Shown: piece after piece, positions 33,701-34,548 of the stretch
Layout: each line of letters begins with the position of its first letter
Numbering within the stretch: the first letter of the stretch is position 1
Assembly: GCA_934644775.1 (NCBI GenBank)
Contig: CAKUDB010000028.1
Location: 1 to 34,548 of the forward strand
Direction of reading: 5' to 3'
Length of the DNA stretch: 34,548 nucleotides
From: an uncultured bacterium
GTDB lineage: Bacteria > Vulcanimicrobiota > Xenobia > Xenobiales > Xenobiaceae
Notes under the pieces: generated by a model
Database searches by the model: none
What the model was told of the DNA's origin: nothing
What the model saw: the letters and a program-made list of their open reading frames with translations, nothing else
Program-made: the position numbers and the translations under genes

Positions 33701-34548
33701 AAGTTGAAAGAAAGTTTGCAAAAGTTGGCCAATATCCCTCAGGAGTGCTATAAGCAAATTGGCGAGGCTTTGCGATCCGTTTTTGCTCCTTATGAAGGCG
33801 AAGATGGGGAGTCTTCTTGGGCTACCTATGCTTCCAATTGGTACCAAGAAAATTCTGCTCTTTTCCAAGATAATTCTAGATGGAGAAATGAGCTGGAAGC
33901 CTTAAAGGCCATTGTCGATTGTCATAACGGCCAAGAAGCTTTGGCTATGGCCTTAAAAACTCTCCATTATCCTCCTGTTGAAGAGTGGAGTAGCTACAAT
34001 GGCTATGAAATAATAGAGAGCTTCCAAGCCATGCGCCAGGATATCGAGTGGGGAAGTTATCGCTGCTCCTGTGTATTGCCTTCTCCTACGGCGGCAGCCT
34101 ATGGGGTGGCTAAATCTGTCTTGGTAAATAGCCACTTACAGAACTTGGAAGATTTCCTCACTTCCGAATTAGAGTGGGCTGTCTGGCCTGAAAAAATATT
34201 ACACGATATAAGAGAAACCGATGATATTGCCGATTACGGAGATTTGTCGGAATGGTCTTATAGAGGTGGCGTCTCTGAAAAGATCCGTTTAGCCCGTTTG
34301 CAGGAATCTGCTCAGCCCGAAGCTGAAAATATAGGGGCTCTCCTCCTTCTCGACGATGAGGTTGAAGATGAAGATGAGTTTATAGAGCCAGTTGTACCTA
34401 GCCAAGTTTCGGTTGAGGTTGAGACTCCTTCCCCAGAACAACAACCGGCTGCCAAGGACGCCGCTTCTGTAGCCGAGCCTGAAGAGGTAGTTGCCGAAGC
34501 TAAAGAGCCTGCTGCCGAGCCTGAAGAGGTAGCTGCCGAAGCTAAAGA
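30785..34548 (+). CDS. Very large P-loop ATPase, BrxC/PglY-like (3' end beyond window)
   Basis: Open for 1254 codons to the window edge without a stop. The ATG at 30785 has GGAGG 6 bp upstream. Walker A is GTFGVGKT (68-75), Walker B LLLLLDEAD (180-188), and a sensor-1-like ILCVVATNTEI lies near 218. An AYPLHPAVAFALPRVA segment (313 onward), followed by GRTAFNFF, resembles the PLHP...LP...RTLF pattern of the BrxC/PglY ATPases of BREX/Pgl phage defence and of DUF499/DUF6079-type proteins. The middle (about 400-1150) is mostly helical-looking sequence that I do not recognise. From about residue 1190 the protein turns into an acidic Glu/Pro/Ala-rich tail with repeats. No methylase, PglZ phosphatase or other BREX gene is visible, so membership of a defence locus is inference; any partners would lie beyond 34548. 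Confidence 0.7.
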   Translation, partial: MAAIGTQSLSQLVKVNITQKTEFDIYKAITAPENIFLEEKFRPLSPQLEPLKAMAESAIQGGTILLSGTFGVGKTSLLALLGRLLSVSAPSEEFSATLSLLNDTSLAKNFSELRSGNRSWLVAASSCNKKDADLATSLRQALQKALLDKKLSFAWEADLSLEENCQKVSDYVRQNGYEGLLLLLDEADALVEKALHEGESPLGLESFCAFCRRNPSSILCVVATNTEISNLSLEEEERAIAVFSKVQSVSMLGRTGEWENFVSSSIIEHIKGELWDSLLEYKDFRLVTEGLIQSGLYKGSSEKWITETIMHGAYPLHPAVAFALPRVALAMSGPGRTAFNFFCDASPGGFLYFLRNFAIVQPNGRLHLYTLDSLFTYFEKTFSADPANSDYVKGLNKSVIIAGDVPQARRILRLTLLIQLIAHDRFKSTQENILWAMHLGEKEAKVAGHSLQLLKEKKALEFNEKTGEYTLPVERRKVTLSEALARMRNRVRSQLDVASVIKSGLAVTKIEAEDFNRNYYTDRFAGINVVLASEISDPVKFMTKFTDSLEQLRPYKGDISFVLVVAESEAELERVKGLADEGAFKHKQLIFALLKDSIAISKDALDALALERVCAVEIPFCDPTSVEYEKAQELLNETKERLEASVAHVVNTENLLLYHNGQVHTELDLDATCELVNNIITSLIGQPPMLSNGDLLSLHESSAAKRSRQSLIAYILGCRGPIALRSHNRNFINIIQSAFVETGLLESERAKGGWHYFHLVREEAHSQVAEGYAFLCSQILAKPGSISCIEADGVIKSLTKAPYGFTPSLIELLLALAFWQYRDYLVLHKNLPLDRLDNSEEVAQEVAISARAIFDLVSNPAGWAFVFTDCTSEQLVYLQGISDLCSDKLSEDKSLWKSVGRALLDYYRALSKYSRSAQASGNEEAEKLRSLLEKVSSQSEPSYRLFLERQIPALFGYGEKIDWSLASIEIVSKLKESLQKLANIPQECYKQIGEALRSVFAPYEGEDGESSWATYASNWYQENSALFQDNSRWRNELEALKAIVDCHNGQEALAMALKTLHYPPVEEWSSYNGYEIIESFQAMRQDIEWGSYRCSCVLPSPTAAAYGVAKSVLVNSHLQNLEDFLTSELEWAVWPEKILHDIRETDDIADYGDLSEWSYRGGVSEKIRLARLQESAQPEAENIGALLLLDDEVEDEDEFIEPVVPSQVSVEVETPSPEQQPAAKDAASVAEPEEVVAEAKEPAAEPEEVAAEAK
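34472..34548 (+). repeat. 42-bp tandem coding repeat (Ala/Glu/Pro-rich) at window edge
   Basis: Two nearly identical 42-bp units, starting at 34472 and 34514, encode AEPEEV(V/A)AEAK with EPA between them; the second is cut by the window end. The array may continue and could vary in copy number between strains. Confidence 0.85.

Noticed and set aside
1..34548. Canonical parS (TGTTTCACGTGAAACA) or CRISPR arrays
   Set aside because: No match to parS was seen by eye on either strand, and no regularly spaced 25-40 bp repeats occur anywhere.
30785..34548. Firm assignment of the large ATPase to BREX brxC
   Set aside because: Only P-loop motifs and a PLHP-type segment match; no partner genes are present and the 3' end is missing.

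Overview
The window is the replication-origin region of a bacterial chromosome, most likely an anaerobic Bacillota (Clostridia-type) organism of moderate-to-low GC. The evidence is the classic block rpmH-rnpA-yidD-yidC-jag-mnmE-mnmG running leftward and dnaA-dnaN running rightward. It also includes a B. subtilis-like two-part oriC, a tadA / tRNA-Ser / SRP RNA cluster, recF-gyrB-gyrA, and the Gram-positive regulator whiA. I cannot name the species.

Layout. 1-473: no convincing gene; a GC-rich stretch packed with inverted repeats. 474-5810 (minus): tRNA wobble-uridine modification (mnmG, mnmE), RNA-binding jag, membrane insertase yidC, yidD overlapping rnpA, and rpmH with a strong promoter. 5811-8343: oriC, with DnaA boxes on both sides of dnaA and a DnaA-trio plus AT-rich unwinding element just before dnaN. 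8344-10680: dnaN, tRNA-Arg(CCG), tadA, tRNA-Ser(CGA), tRNA-Ser(GGA) and the small SRP RNA, several with readable promoters and terminators. 10681-14096: a membrane-anchored M23 peptidase, a Tic20/DUF4870-like membrane protein with a long disordered tail, and (minus) a DUF721/DciA-like protein with a CxxC...CxxC zinc-ribbon motif. 14316-23755: recF, a GT4 glycosyltransferase, a small membrane protein, gyrB, and two tandem gyrA genes. 23840-28222: whiA, two pilT-like ATPases and a YihY/BrkB membrane protein. 28377-30514: a DUF3089 alpha/beta hydrolase and, convergently, truD. 30785 to the end: the first 1254 codons of a very large P-loop ATPase that resembles the BrxC/PglY class of phage-defence ATPases and runs off the window.

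Points that stand out. (1) Tandem gyrA: the first copy has an intact cleavage-religation core but lacks the DNA-wrapping C-terminal domain, while the second is full length; both sit behind one gyrB, suggesting a gyrase plus a topo IV-like enzyme sharing one ATPase subunit. (2) A 9-bp palindrome, TGTCWGACA, occurs 13 times, all within two origin-flanking clusters (1.2-3.2 kb and 10.7-11.9 kb). It appears inside genes in all three reading frames as well as around a promoter, so selection seems to act on the DNA. About 0.3 copies are expected by chance. (3) The large ATPase at the right edge may open a defence or other accessory locus. (4) The origin has a clean run of six CTA DnaA-trios.
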